Part shown: piece after piece, positions 1-11,098 of the stretch
Position numbering within the stretch: position 1 is the first letter of the stretch
Layout of the letters: the number at the start of each line of letters is the position of its first letter
DNA from: Microdochium bolleyi
Lineage: Eukaryota; Ascomycota; Sordariomycetes; Xylariales; Microdochiaceae
Assembly (NCBI GenBank): GCA_001566295.1
Contig: KQ964245.1
Location: 377,524-441,523, forward strand
DNA length: 64,000 nt
Reading direction: 5' to 3'
Made by a program: the position numbers and the translations under genes
The notes under the pieces: model-generated
Told to the model about the DNA's origin: nothing
Seen by the model: the letters and a program-made list of their open reading frames with translations, nothing else
Databases searched by the model: none

Positions 1-458
1 GGAAGATGCACGGTCTCGTTCCAGAGCGCCTGGAGCAGCAGGGCGACGAGTACGCAGCTGAGGAGGAACATGACCCTACTTCCAATGCGAAGGGTGCAGA
101 CTCGACGAAAGCCGTGGACAACGTGTTCAGCGGGCTTGCGGAACTTGGTGATAAAGAGCTGTCTGGTCTGGCGACACAGATCGCAAACCACATGGACAGT
201 CTCAAAAGCAACCTGCGCCAAATAGATGGCATTGTACCTGCGATTGGCCAGACCCAGGCCGCTCTGAGAGCGCGCCTGCTGGGGCACTTCGACGCGGAAG
301 TCGTTGATGAACTTGTCCTTGGCTGATTTGCAGCATCTCTCCGCGAGATCGCGAACAGGTCTGGACTGGACTGCCTGCGCTTTTGAACGAGTGGTGGTCC
401 GGTAGTGCTGGCGTTCTCGGGGTTGTGTTTGGTCTGCGTACTGGCCGGCGTTTTTCAT
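1..458 (-). CDS. Partial hypothetical protein with a membrane segment (runs off left edge)
   Basis: An uninterrupted minus-strand frame runs from an ATG at 458 to the window edge, about 152 codons without a stop, so the 3' end is missing. The N-terminal 45 residues are rich in Gln, Arg and Thr. A mixed region with two Cys pairs follows. Near the edge (about residues 130-147) lies a strongly hydrophobic stretch (MFLLSCVLVALLLQALW) that could be a transmembrane helix. I do not recognise the family. A competing plus-strand frame (6-326, 106 codons) is also open, so strand assignment rests only on length and on the apparent membrane helix. Either frame could be fortuitous. Confidence 0.3.
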   Translation of the reverse strand, partial: MKNAGQYADQTQPRERQHYRTTTRSKAQAVQSRPVRDLAERCCKSAKDKFINDFRVEVPQQARSQSGLGLANRRYNAIYLAQVAFETVHVVCDLCRQTRQLFITKFRKPAEHVVHGFRRVCTLRIGSRVMFLLSCVLVALLLQALWNETVHL

Positions 459-615
459 GTCACGATATCCCTCAATATGGCAATTGTATGATGTTCATCC
501 CTTTACGTATGCGACCTTGTCCACTGATTATGCGATAATGCAAACTAACATTTTGCGCGCCTGTTGCGACATGGTGTTTGACAAACTGTTCCGCGGCATT
601 GCGAATTCTGGATAT

Positions 616-630
616 CCCCCCCCCCCCCCC
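616..630. repeat. Poly-C tract (C15)
   Basis: Fifteen consecutive C residues on the plus strand, upstream of the partial gene at the left edge. Homopolymers of this length are prone to slippage and sequencing error. No coding frame depends on it. Confidence 0.9.
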
Positions 631-842
631 AAGCCTCTGAACAGCAAATGTTGGAGTTTCAAGACAACGCTTGGGTTCTGCATATCATTGGCTCTCTTAT
701 CATCATCGGCGCATGTGACATTCATGTGAGTCCCCAAGCAAACCGTCCCTGTACACTGATTCTAATCCTCCTCGTCGGAATAAAGCTGGAAGTTGTCCAG
801 TGTGAATGAACGCGGGACATCCTTGACGAGAAGCCCGCCGCC

Positions 843-1785
843 CTAGGGCTTCGCCCCGACGAGTTTCTTCCACAGCACCGACGACCTTATATCTTCTGTC
901 ACTTCTTGCATCCCGTTCCTGTGCCGTATCTGTTGCAGAAACACGCAAGGCCGACCCAGGGGCTCGCAATGCTGGCAGGTGTAGACCTTTGTGCCACTGG
1001 AGAGCTCCATGAGCCGCGGCCGCTGGAGCTCGGGTCGCTCTTCGTGATGCTGCTGACGGACGCGGGCGAACTCGCAGCGACGGTCAGCGTTGCGCGTGAG
1101 CCTGGTCGTGGCCCCGTCGGTGTTGCCGATCATGATTTCGGGATATTCGCTTGTCATCTCGGCCATGGTGGCATAGTTTCGCGTCGAAGGTCTCGACGCC
1201 CAGCTCGTTGCCGCCGCCGATCAGCACTGGAGCGGTGCTGTTGAGGGATGGACCGTCGTCGGCGAGCCGCGGGAAAGTCCACTGGCGACTTGCATTGTCG
1301 AGAGTTGCGTTTAGGATAGCTCGGCATTTCTTCGAGCAGAACCACTCGGGCACTGCGCCGTGTGGCCACTTCCATGCTTCGAGCATAGTGATCTGTGTGA
1401 GATGCAGTTCGACTGGCAGGTCCAGAACTGCGAGGACCTTTGCCGAGGGGGGCATGTTTGTGGTGATCTGCTCCTTCCAGCCCCAGTTGTGGCTGAGCCA
1501 TTGCCTGTACATACATTTGGCGTAGGCACCCTCGTACTCGAAGTACACGGCAAGGAGCTCGACACATCAGACAAGGTCTGGCATGATTCAGTTTTTGGAT
1601 GTCGATGTCCTGTTTCCCCAGGCACCACAGGCCTTGCAAACGGAGCGCGGTGGGAACTGACCTGGGGAGACCCTGCGAATGTCCACGCCGGTACGTACCT
1701 TGGAGTAATCACACGCACACAACTGAGCAGCCACGAGCCATCTTAGAATGAATGCCCGTGATAGCCTGAGAAAACTCATGAACAA
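843..1785 (-). pseudogene. Gene-like minus-strand stretch with broken frame (unknown product)
   Basis: A coding-like minus-strand frame contains segments such as YFEYEGAYAKCMYRQW, AWKWPHGAVPEWFCSKKC and GGGNELGVETFDA (1548 down to about 1175). It then appears to continue in another frame from an ATG at 1166, through NTDGATTRLTRN and YTCQHCEPLGRPC, to a stop at 843. Upstream of 1548 the same frame extends to 1785 but is broken by stops near 1587 and 1571. This could be a real gene with unrecognised introns, or a decayed gene carrying a frameshift near 1165 and nonsense changes. Several Cys-x2/3-Cys pairs hint at a metal-binding protein. I do not recognise the family. Confidence 0.3.
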
Positions 1786-2667
1786 CGGTGATTTCGGTTG
1801 TCAAGGCCGAAAGGGGGCTCTTTTGCAGGAAGATATGTCTGAACACGGAGACGCTTGATACTATCATGAGCACATACCAGTGTACTGTTTATTCTAAATT
1901 GGATATACGTTACGCTCGTAGAAGATGTCTTACGTGCCTTACATGGTCCGAGTCTGTACGATACCAAAGTCTTTGTGGAGAGCGACATTCCGCCAAGACA
2001 GCCTTACTGTGCTGATTAAATGCCCACACGTGAACTTCGAGACGACGCATGCAAGAAATCACGCAGACGGTCTGCAAAGGTCAGTTTGATGTATGATTGC
2101 TTTCTTATATCGAAATCAGGCCCACGAGCACTTGACACGGCGCGGTGCAAAGTTCCACGAGCATCACGCCGAGTCCTTGAACGGGGTGAAAGAGGAGAGA
2201 ATGTGTCTCCACCTTCCTGAACAGGCAACACTGACGTCGAGTGTCTCAACGCGACCTCGCCCCCAGTCAACAACTAACACAATGCAACTTCACAACGCCA
2301 GCAGGCACACATTGCAAGTAAGATGGTCACTTTATAGGTACATGAAGCACATGGATTCATTCAGTAGCCCGAGTGTTTTGAAAGTTTTCATCAAAATTTC
2401 CGTCAAGAAAAGAAAAGGTAACCAGAAAAATGGTCTCGGGTTCCTGAAGCCCCCCTACATACACGAAGTGAAGTGTTTGTCTTGTCTGTACTTTATGTAC
2501 CGTACTCAACAACAAGAAATGCTCTGCTGCCGATATCCACGTTGCTCGACAGCAAGCCCAGAACCCCCTGAAGTAATCTCTCTATCTCACATACAACACC
2601 AGCCTAGCTTATTTTACATACAAAACAAGGCACCGCCGCTATAATGATGGAAGGTTGGGAAACCTTC
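1786..2667. other. Intergenic stretch, no gene seen
   Basis: Only short, compositionally random frames occur on both strands. AT content rises toward the 3' end of the secreted-protein gene, which would place that gene's terminator and poly(A) region here. Nothing else is supported. Confidence 0.5.
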
Positions 2668-3867
2668 TTAGTTCCGGCGACGGAAGGCATCGCGGGGCTT
2701 CATGGCGATGGTAGGGTAGCTGTTCAGGGGGGTGGTGTGGGTGACACCGCCGGTAGGGAAGACGGGCTGGGTGCCGTTGCCGGCGGGGCCGGTCGGGTAG
2801 GGGACGCCGGCGGTGGGAGCAGTGCTGGCGGCAGTGCTGGCAGTGCCGGTAGGGCACTCGTCAGCGGCCTCGTCGTCACCACCCTCCTCGTAGTCATCGT
2901 CGTTGTCGCCCACGGGAGTCTCGCTGGTGGCGGGCTTGGTGGGGACGGCAGAGTTATGCTCGGTGGTGGCGGCAGCAGAAGGGCCAACGGTCACGTAGAC
3001 GGTCTGGGCAGCGGCCGACTGGGTGACAGTAACGGTAACGGGAACGCACTCGCCGTTGCCAGAGCCGTGACCACCGCTGTTGCCACCGAGGGCACCCTCG
3101 ACAGGCTTGGTGGGGTAGGGGGTACCGCCGGAAATCTCACCACCGCCGGGAGAGACATCAGTGGTGGTGGCCTGGGCAGGGACGGTGACAGTCCGGGTGC
3201 CAGTGGAGGTCATGGTGGTGGTAGTGGTCTTGTCATCGACAGGAGGAGCACCGCCGCCGTTGCCACCACCAGGGACCTTGACGGTGACCATCTCGGTGTA
3301 GGTGGAGCGAATAGTGGTGACGAGGACAGAGCGAGAGCTGGAGGGGCCAACGGTCATGGTCAGGGTCTGGTCATGAACCTTGGTGCTGGGGGTGACGGAT
3401 GCGCCAGGGGCGGGCGCAGTCGGGTATCCCGGGTTGCTGCCAGAAGGCTTGACAGTGGAGGTGACGCCAGTGACAACACCGTTGGTGTAGTCGCTGATCA
3501 CGGAGCTAGAGACCTTGGGCACGTCGGTGACAGGGCACACAACGGTGGTGATAGCAACGACCTCGGTGACAACGGCGGTGCCATTGTTGCCCTTGACGGG
3601 GCAGTCGGTGACAGTCGGGGCGCACGAGGTGATGGTGTGGATCGAGGTCACGCCAACAGTCACAGTGGTGGAAGGACCCGCGGAGGAGGCCGCATCAGTC
3701 GAAGAAACCGCCGCAGCGGACTCGGAAGCGGCGGCTGGGGGCGTGATCACGGGGTAGGTGCCGTTGGCCGAGCGGTAGTGGTGAGCCAGGTGGCGAGGGT
3801 AGTGGTGAGGCACAGCAGCCGAGGCAACGCTGGCGAGGAGGCCGAGAGCAAGAGTGGCGGACTTCAT
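2668..3867 (-). CDS. Secreted Ser/Thr-rich cell-surface protein
   Basis: Single-exon 399-residue protein. It starts MKSATLALGLLASVASAA, a clear signal peptide with an AxA-type cleavage site near residue 18. The rest is dominated by Thr, Ser, Val, Pro and Gly, with repeated TVTV and TVGPS-like segments, which is typical of mucin-like, heavily O-glycosylated fungal wall or secreted proteins. N-x-T sequons occur at several NGT sites. The few Cys residues are scattered (SCAPTVTDCP, VVCPV, ECVPVT, ECPTG). An acidic patch (DNDDDYEEGGDDEAADE) lies near residue 330. The C-terminus is basic (KPRDAFRRRN) and has no hydrophobic tail, so GPI anchoring is not indicated. No catalytic domain is visible. A role in the wall or adhesion is inferred from composition only. 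Confidence 0.8.
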   Translation of the reverse strand: MKSATLALGLLASVASAAVPHHYPRHLAHHYRSANGTYPVITPPAAASESAAAVSSTDAASSAGPSTTVTVGVTSIHTITSCAPTVTDCPVKGNNGTAVVTEVVAITTVVCPVTDVPKVSSSVISDYTNGVVTGVTSTVKPSGSNPGYPTAPAPGASVTPSTKVHDQTLTMTVGPSSSRSVLVTTIRSTYTEMVTVKVPGGGNGGGAPPVDDKTTTTTMTSTGTRTVTVPAQATTTDVSPGGGEISGGTPYPTKPVEGALGGNSGGHGSGNGECVPVTVTVTQSAAAQTVYVTVGPSAAATTEHNSAVPTKPATSETPVGDNDDDYEEGGDDEAADECPTGTASTAASTAPTAGVPYPTGPAGNGTQPVFPTGGVTHTTPLNSYPTIAMKPRDAFRRRN

Positions 3868-6800
3868 TGTGACGGGTTGTCTGTGTGTATGTAGTCTTGA
3901 CGAGAAGTGATGTGATGTATCCTGAAGTCCCGCAGGGCGCTGTCAAGGATTGTCTGTGCTTGTGTTTTGTTCGAGGATCCTGATCTCGGGAGAAGAGCAA
4001 GCTGGGTCTTAGTCGACGTCGCAAAGAGCGTGGGTGGTAAAGCGAGAAGTGAGCGAAAGTCGATTTCGCGTCAATGGTCCTGTGAGGGTTGCCGGTGTGA
4101 TCGAACACTGCCAGGTGTCTGATGCTGAAGATCGAAAGAGAGTCGACGGAGCCGAAGCCAAAGGAGAGACTTGAGTCAAAATTGAACTCGAAAAAAGACA
4201 GTAGACAGTTGAGGTTGGAGAGAAGGGAGAGAGGAGGCCAAACGCTGACAGGCCTGGCGGCCGAGTCCTTTTGATGCATGGCCGGCGGGCCTGATGCCAC
4301 CATGGTCCGGAGGTGCTCAGAGTCGGAACCAGGAGCAGACCCCTGCAAGGACCGGACGGGAGAGGCAGTGGCTACGGTTTCATCCACGGACGGGCCCACC
4401 ACGCTCTGGCCGAAGGAAGCATGTCGACGTGGGTGGAGGGCGGTGTTGAGATGAACAAAGTGCCCCCGGATGGAGAGGTGTGTGCCCCTGACGCCGTCAT
4501 TGGTGCGAAGGCGTCCCTGTCAAGTGGGCAGGCCCCTGAACCCCTGCTGGCCCCGTCATGCAGGAACAGCATCGTGAGACGAGCACTCGAGCCAATGGGA
4601 TCGGCAGGACATGTCGAGGGGACTGGCTCGTCTCCAGCCCTTTGAGAGCCGAGCCGGACCATCATCTGCAGGTAACGAGTAGTCGTGCGGCGCCCTGACG
4701 TGTAGCTCGTCTTGTGTCTGGACCAGAGTCTTGGAAGTACACAGCTACGCGCTGCGGCGTCCGGCTGCAACAAACAGGCAGCTGATGCAAGGCGCGTGGC
4801 CGTGTAGGGCAGAGAGGTGCCAGTGCCGCTGCTGCTGACAACGGCACAAATACGGACTCTTGCCCAAGGTTGCACGAGCATGGCTTCATGCGCGAGGGAT
4901 CGCAGCCAGCAGTCACACGAGACGATAAGTGAGCAAGTGTCGCCGAGCTGAGCATGCTGTCCGACGTTTGGGGGCCTGCAAGCATCCGCCCTACCTACTG
5001 CCCACGATGCCATCCCCGATCCACGTCCGTTGGCGCATTTGGGGGAGCCAAGCCGAAGCTTTGATGATTATGCCATGCGGCACTCGGCTGCAAGGTGTGC
5101 CCTCGCAGGCGTGTTTCCAAGATAGTGCGGTTTGATTGCCTTTAAGGTACTGCTGTTTCCTTGCCGGGGTCGTGTTGAGATGAGGCTGAGCAAGGTTTCT
5201 GATGGAGGCGGACCACGGTGCTGAGTCGTGACCTGCGACGGCTCCTCTGGAAGGGCACCTCGACAAGCTGTGGCACGGCGGACGGCGGCTGCAAGAAGAT
5301 GGTTGAACGCACATGACGATGAAAGGAGGGGCACCGGCACTGGAGCAGAGGGCGGGCTGGACGAGTGCAGGAGCAGCCGTGGCGCCGCGCCCGCACGGGC
5401 ATCGCCTCGGCCGGGTCCTGCCCCTTGCGGATGGCACCAGCCCCTGGGCGAATCAGCATGGTGAAACACCAGATCCCACCCTCCAGACGCACGAGACTCT
5501 TTTTAAAGTGGTGCCTATTGTGCCCATTGTCTGCGCCGACCCAGGTCGCTCCTCCTTGCTGCACAGCGCCGTCGACGAACCGTTGCACCAGTGGCTTCCG
5601 CTTCCCATCGCGACCACCAGCGGCTGCCACCAGGGAGTGCTAGTCCAGCCTCTCAAGAGGGTTGTATTCTTCCCTTGGGCCGCTCAGCTGATCCGGTCGC
5701 CAGCTAGTTATATTGTCCTACTTGTCGGCAGGAGGAAGCAGGTATACGGGCGACTTGCCGGCGTCAGCATGCAACTGTCGGAAAAGCAAGCAGAGACCCC
5801 AGCCTCCGCCCACCAGGGTTGTCACGAAAAGTCTCGGTCCGCGAAAACTCCCACGCGGGGTTTCTGTCGAGAGGACTGTGAGGCTCAAACACCGTACGCT
5901 GCAAGGAGCCTTATCTCAAAAAACCGAGCATCAGTCCTTGCTTGTCACAGTTCTGGAACACAATCCCGTATCTCATGTCAGAGGCAGCCTCGCATCTTGC
6001 TTACCGTGATGTGCTTGAGGCGCAGCAAGCCGGGTCCGACCCGCCCCCAAATCAGGGCGACCTGCCCGAACAATCAGCGCCTTGCATAAGTCTTGTTTGA
6101 GGTCCAGTGTCAAGAAGCAAAGCCTCCTGCTTTGGCAAGTTTTCTTTTCTTGGCTGCGGGTCAAGACACACAAGCAGACATAGGGAAAGGAAGAAAAAAT
6201 CATCTAAACATACATAGCAATCTTCCGACGCCATTGCCCACATATGCCAATATCCATACATTAATACTAATATGCTCAAAATTTGACGCAGCAACCTGGA
6301 AACAGCAGAGATGACGAGCATCAGTCTCGAGCTGGGGCTTCCTTGGTCGTGGCAACTCTAAATTTCCGAATCAATCATTCTGCGACACCTGGGGGCGGGC
6401 CTTGGCTGAGCAAGATACCCAGCAGACCAGGGGTCCTGCTCAGGTACTTCTGGGCGTTGCAACGCCTCCACGGGGAGCAGCACGCAGGCGTTACAGGCCC
6501 GACGAAGATCGCCATTAGGACCCGCCTGTGGCTGCTGGACCTTGTTGGTCGTCGGGAGAGCTTGTCTGTTGCGTTCTATCGGCCGAGGCGTGATGGGCGT
6601 TCATTTCAACTGCGGGTTTGCGGCTTTAAGAAACATATTGGCGTACGCGTACGGCGGACTGCTCTTTCACCCAGGCACACGCACACACACACATCCCCAG
6701 TCGCTGCGGCACTTTCATCTCCAGCAATCTATCAGTCTTTCCAAGGATTGCGTTTGCTTCCAAAGATCGGATGGGTTCTATGCTGGGATTGCAAGCATGG

Positions 6801-8532
6801 CATGGGCGGAGGCTGAACCTTGTTCTTCAAAGTTTGAGCATGGAGGTTGTTCAGATGACGTGCAAGCGTGGCTGCGCGTTTCTTAGGCATCCCAGGGGCC
6901 ATAGGATGCCGTGATATTTTATGTCCTTGATCATGACGTACGAGGTCAGCCGATAAATACAATATCTAATATAGCAAAGCCCTCAGTCGCCAGGTGATGC
7001 TCGAGCAACACTACATGAGCAAAAGGTTCTAGCAAGAGTAGAACCACCTGCCGACTAGGGCATGGCGGTTCTAACTTGTGGAGAAACAACCAGAGGCTTG
7101 ACCATGACCGCATGAGACGAAAACAGCCAGCTTTGTGTACTCGAAAGGCAGGACTTCGAAAACACGCTTTCAGCAACTGTAGGAGCGGCGACCAGTGCAT
7201 GGGTCGTAAAGCTCGAAGTACTTGATCTAGCTGCAGAGCAGTGGCGGCGCACTCGTCATGGTGTGCAGCAGTCCCGCGAAGGCCGGATCAAATATTACGT
7301 GCATGAGCTCGTCAGGCAGCTGGTCTAATCGGCATCGTCGCCACGATTCTTAATGAGCTTATTGACGCTAGGGATCGCACACGAACTGGGTTGATCCCAA
7401 CAGAATGACCAGATTATATTAGGCTTCAAGACGGGTGCAGACACTCACAGATTGGATAGGGCGTGTTCCGTTTCAGTAATCGACGATGAGGAAAGCTACT
7501 GGAAGAACCTGCCCGCGGCCTCAGCTTCTACTTCCGCATGGGCTTTCCCAGGGGCGACCATCCCTGGGTAGAGATCGCGTGATGTCCCGTGTTTGCCGTA
7601 AGTTGTGTAATGCTTTGACGCGGTGTGCCCGGACATTTGTCCGTTCAAAGTGACTAGAAATAATTGCTATCGTTAGGTCAGCCCATAATATCTAACGAGA
7701 GTACATTCTGATCGGTATGTATGTCTCTGTGTTTTGCATGGGAAGATGATCACTGGGTGTAAGTGAAGAGACTGTTGCATTAATGGTCTGGCCAGAGGCT
7801 TCAGAGCTCTAGACCCCTTCTCACCTTCACCTCTGAACCTCTGAACCTCTAGTAAAGGCTACGAAAGAGATAGACAAGCGCGTCCAGACGCCGAGTGATG
7901 TGCAATGAGCTGACAGTGAGTGTCGAACATCAAACTCGACCAAGTCATCCTGAAGGCAATCACGGCATCATTTCGAGTCATCTGACTTTTTTGTGGATTC
8001 ATTCATTGTATTGTGGTGGTGCCTTTGGTTGAATTGGCGACCATGGTCTCGACTTCTGTCAATGACCAGTATGATATCTACAGGACACACTCAAACTTTG
8101 TGTGTCAACAAGGACTTGTCTTTTCGTCCCTCGTGTTCGTGTCAAAAACGCCATGCTATCGTTAGTTTCCCGCCCCCCGACCCATCATTGGGTCGAGGGG
8201 GGGTTTTTCCCGTTGAAGGAAAAATAATAAATCCCGCCCCTTTTTGGTATCATTTTTTGATCCGCTGATTAAAAAAGAAAACGCCATCTCGTTCTGTGTT
8301 GTGTTGAATTCATGCATCCCGCTAATCCCCAAGCAAAAGAAATAAGACCATGCTAATGTTGAAAGAAGAGTGCGCCTTGTGTTGAAAGGGCAGAAGAAAC
8401 CCGTGGGAGGTGCAGCAAGTATGTGCGACCACCAAGGGAATCATGTGCCTAGACGAATGCTAGGGCTTCTAGTAAGACAGTGTGGTCTGAACAGTGCCTT
8501 GAGCTCCGTGCCGGATGCGACTGGGTCTGCAT
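3868..8532. other. Long gene-poor stretch (about 4.7 kb)
   Basis: The left part (3868 to about 4300) would hold the promoter and 5' leader of the secreted-protein gene. The remainder carries many overlapping open frames on both strands, such as 4372-5013 minus and 5313-6089 plus. Their predicted proteins have random composition, no domains and no consistent splice signals, so I do not call them. A short CA-rich run lies near 6676-6693. The final few hundred bases are AT-rich and would contain the methionine synthase 3' end. No transposon ends or RNA gene were recognised. Confidence 0.5.
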
Positions 8533-11098
8533 CTAGGAGCTGTACTTCTGGCGGTAGTACTTGGCTGCGTTGACCATGTTGGTGAGGGCCTCCTTGGTCT
8601 CCTTCCACTGGCGGGTCTTGAGACCGCAGTCAGGGTCGATCCAGAGCTGCTCGGGCTTGATGTTGACAAGCATCTGCTCGATGCGCTCCTTGATCTCCTG
8701 CTCGCTGGGAACACGAGGGGAGTGGATGTCGTAGACACCAGGGCCGATGTGGCGGGGGTACTCAGAGTCGACGAAGACCTTGAGGAGCTTGGCATCCGAC
8801 TTGGAGTTCTCGATGGAGAGGACATCGGCGTCGAGCGCGGCGATGGCGTGGAAGAAGTCCTGGAACTCGGAGTAGCAGAAGTGGGAGTGGATCTGGGTAG
8901 AGTCCTCGACGCCGACGGTGGCGAGCTTGAAGGCGTTGACGGCCCACTTGAGGTAGTCGTCACGGGCCTTGCCGGAGCGGAGAGGGAGACCCTCACGGAG
9001 AGCGGGCTCGTCGACCTGGATGACGTCGACGCCGGCCTTCTCAAGGTCGACGACCTCGTCGCGGAGGGCGAGAGCGAGCTGCTCGGCCTGGACGGACTGG
9101 TGGACGTCGTCACGGGGGAAAGACCACCGGAGGCAGGTGACGGGACCGGTCAACATACCCTTCATGGGCTTGGAGGAGACCGAGACGGCGTACTTGGACT
9201 CCTTGACGGTCATGGGGGCAGGGCGGGAGATATCACCGACGATGATCGGGGGACGGACGCAGCGGGAGCCGTAGCTCTGGACCCAGGCGTGGGTGGTGAA
9301 GACGTAGCCGTTGAGGCGCTCACCGAAGTACTGGACCATGTCGTTACGCTCGGGCTCGCCGTGGACGAAGACATCGAGGCCAAGCTCCTCCTGGATCTTG
9401 ACGTTCATCTCGATCTCCTGCTCGATGAACTTGTCATACTGAGCCTCGGTGATCTCGCCCTTGGTGAACTTGGCACGCTGGACACGGATCTCGCTGGTCT
9501 GGGGGAACGAGCCGATAGTGGTGGTGGGGAACAGAGGAAGGTTGAGCTTCTTCTGCTGCTGAGCGATACGCTCAGGGAACTCAGACTTGCGGTTGTAGTC
9601 AGAGGCGGCGATCTTGGACTGTCTCTCCTTGACGGCAGGGTCGTTGGTGCGCTTCGAGGTGGCGCGGGCGCTCATGGACTTGGCGTTGGCCTCAAGAGCG
9701 TCACGGACAGCAGCGGGGCCCTCAGTAACAGCCTTGGCGATGACGGCGACCTCGACAACCTTCTCGGAGGCGAAGGAGAACCAGTCGGCGACCTCGGGGT
9801 CCAGCTTCTTCTCGCTGGCAAGAGTGTGGGGGGTGTGGAGGAGAGAGCTGGAGGTGGCAACAATGACACGCTCCTTGCCGAGCTTCTGGATAGCGGTCTC
9901 TACAATCTCGATGGCACGCTTGAAGTTGGTCTTCCAAATGTTGCGGCCGTCGACGACACCAGCAGAGAGGATGGTCTTGGGGCCGAGGGCACCGATGACG
10001 GTCTCGAGCTGCTCAGGGTTGCGGACAAGGTCAACGTGGAAGGCGTAGACGTCCTTGGGAACAAGGTCAATGTTGTGAACGATGTCTCCGAAGAAAGTTG
10101 AGACACTGAGCTTGGCGCCTGTAGCAACGAGCTTCTCGTAGGCGGGCTTGAAGGCAGCCTTGGTCTTCTGGGGAAGGTCGAGAACAAGAACAGGCTCATC
10201 GATTTGGATAGACTCAGCGCCAGCCTCGGTGAGCTTGGAGATCAGCTGCTCGTACACGGGCAGGATCTTCTCCAGAAGATCAAGAGGGTCAACGCTCTGG
10301 TTCGTATCGGCCTTGCCAAGGTGGAGGTAAGAAACGGGTCCGAGCAGGACAGGGCGAGTGGTGATGCCCAACTCCTTGGCCTCGAGGAACTCCGCCACAG
10401 CCTTGGGGTTTTCGGCCAGCTTGAAGGTCTGGCTATCCTGGAAAGCCGGTTTTACGTAGTGATAGTTGCTGTCGAACCACTTCACCATTTCCATGGCCGC
10501 CTGGTCCACGTTTCCCTTCTGGTGGCCTCTGCCCATCGCGAAGTATGTGTCGACGGGGTCAAGGCCGGAGTTGGCGAACCGAGGGGGGACAACCTGTTGT
10601 GGATGCGTTAGCTAAGCTCAGAACAAGCCACTTATATGTGGAGAAAGCCCGAGAAGGAAGGAATAACTACGTACACCGAAGTCTTGCGACTGAGCGAGGA
10701 CGTGGTCGTACAGAGCGAAATCGTTGCTGGGGATGATGTCGACACCGGCATCCTTCTGGATCTTCCAGTGCTCAGCACGGAGCCGCTTAGCCTCGGTGAG
10801 GAGATCGGCCTGAGACAGCTTTCCAGACCAGTCTGTTTCGTTGGAAGTCAGTTATTGCTCACACAATGATCTAATGATGCTGGTGGTCTCAAGGGGTAGG
10901 CGAGAGGTTCCACTGAAGCCATCACCAAATAAAAGTGGGGCTCCATTGAGAAGTCTTCGAACACTGCTTGCGACAGCCTCAAAACAACTTCCGCGATGGC
11001 TTCAATTGTTTTTTCAGAAACTTACAGGCCTCTGTAGCTTTCTTCAAGTCTCTAAGGCGACCCTGGCGAGGGAAGCCGAGAACTGCGGACTGAACCAT
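8533..11098 (-). CDS. MET6: Cobalamin-independent methionine synthase
   Basis: 5-methyltetrahydropteroyltriglutamate-homocysteine methyltransferase. It transfers the methyl group from methyl-tetrahydrofolate to homocysteine, the last step of methionine synthesis, and acts in the cytosol. Exons on the minus strand are 11098-11026, 10832-10675 and 10593-8533. They give 763 residues, close to the usual fungal length of about 765. The start MVQSAVLGFPRQGR matches the family N-terminus. The first intron (193 bp) begins GTAAGT and ends AACAG; the second (81 bp) separates DFG from VVPPRF. The C-terminal barrel has the zinc ligands in HSHFCYSEF and in DPDCGLKTR, and the substrate motif QVDEPALREG. 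A CYS3/MetR-type sequence lies upstream at 11781. Nearest gene is methionine aminopeptidase, on the same strand. Confidence 0.96.

Noticed and set aside
2644..3894. 416-codon plus-strand frame, Gly-rich
   Set aside because: It is the antisense shadow of the Ser/Thr-rich secreted protein; the minus strand has a signal peptide and family-like composition.
8515..10101. 528-codon plus-strand frame
   Set aside because: Antisense to methionine synthase exon 3. Strong codon bias keeps the opposite strand open, and no domain is present.
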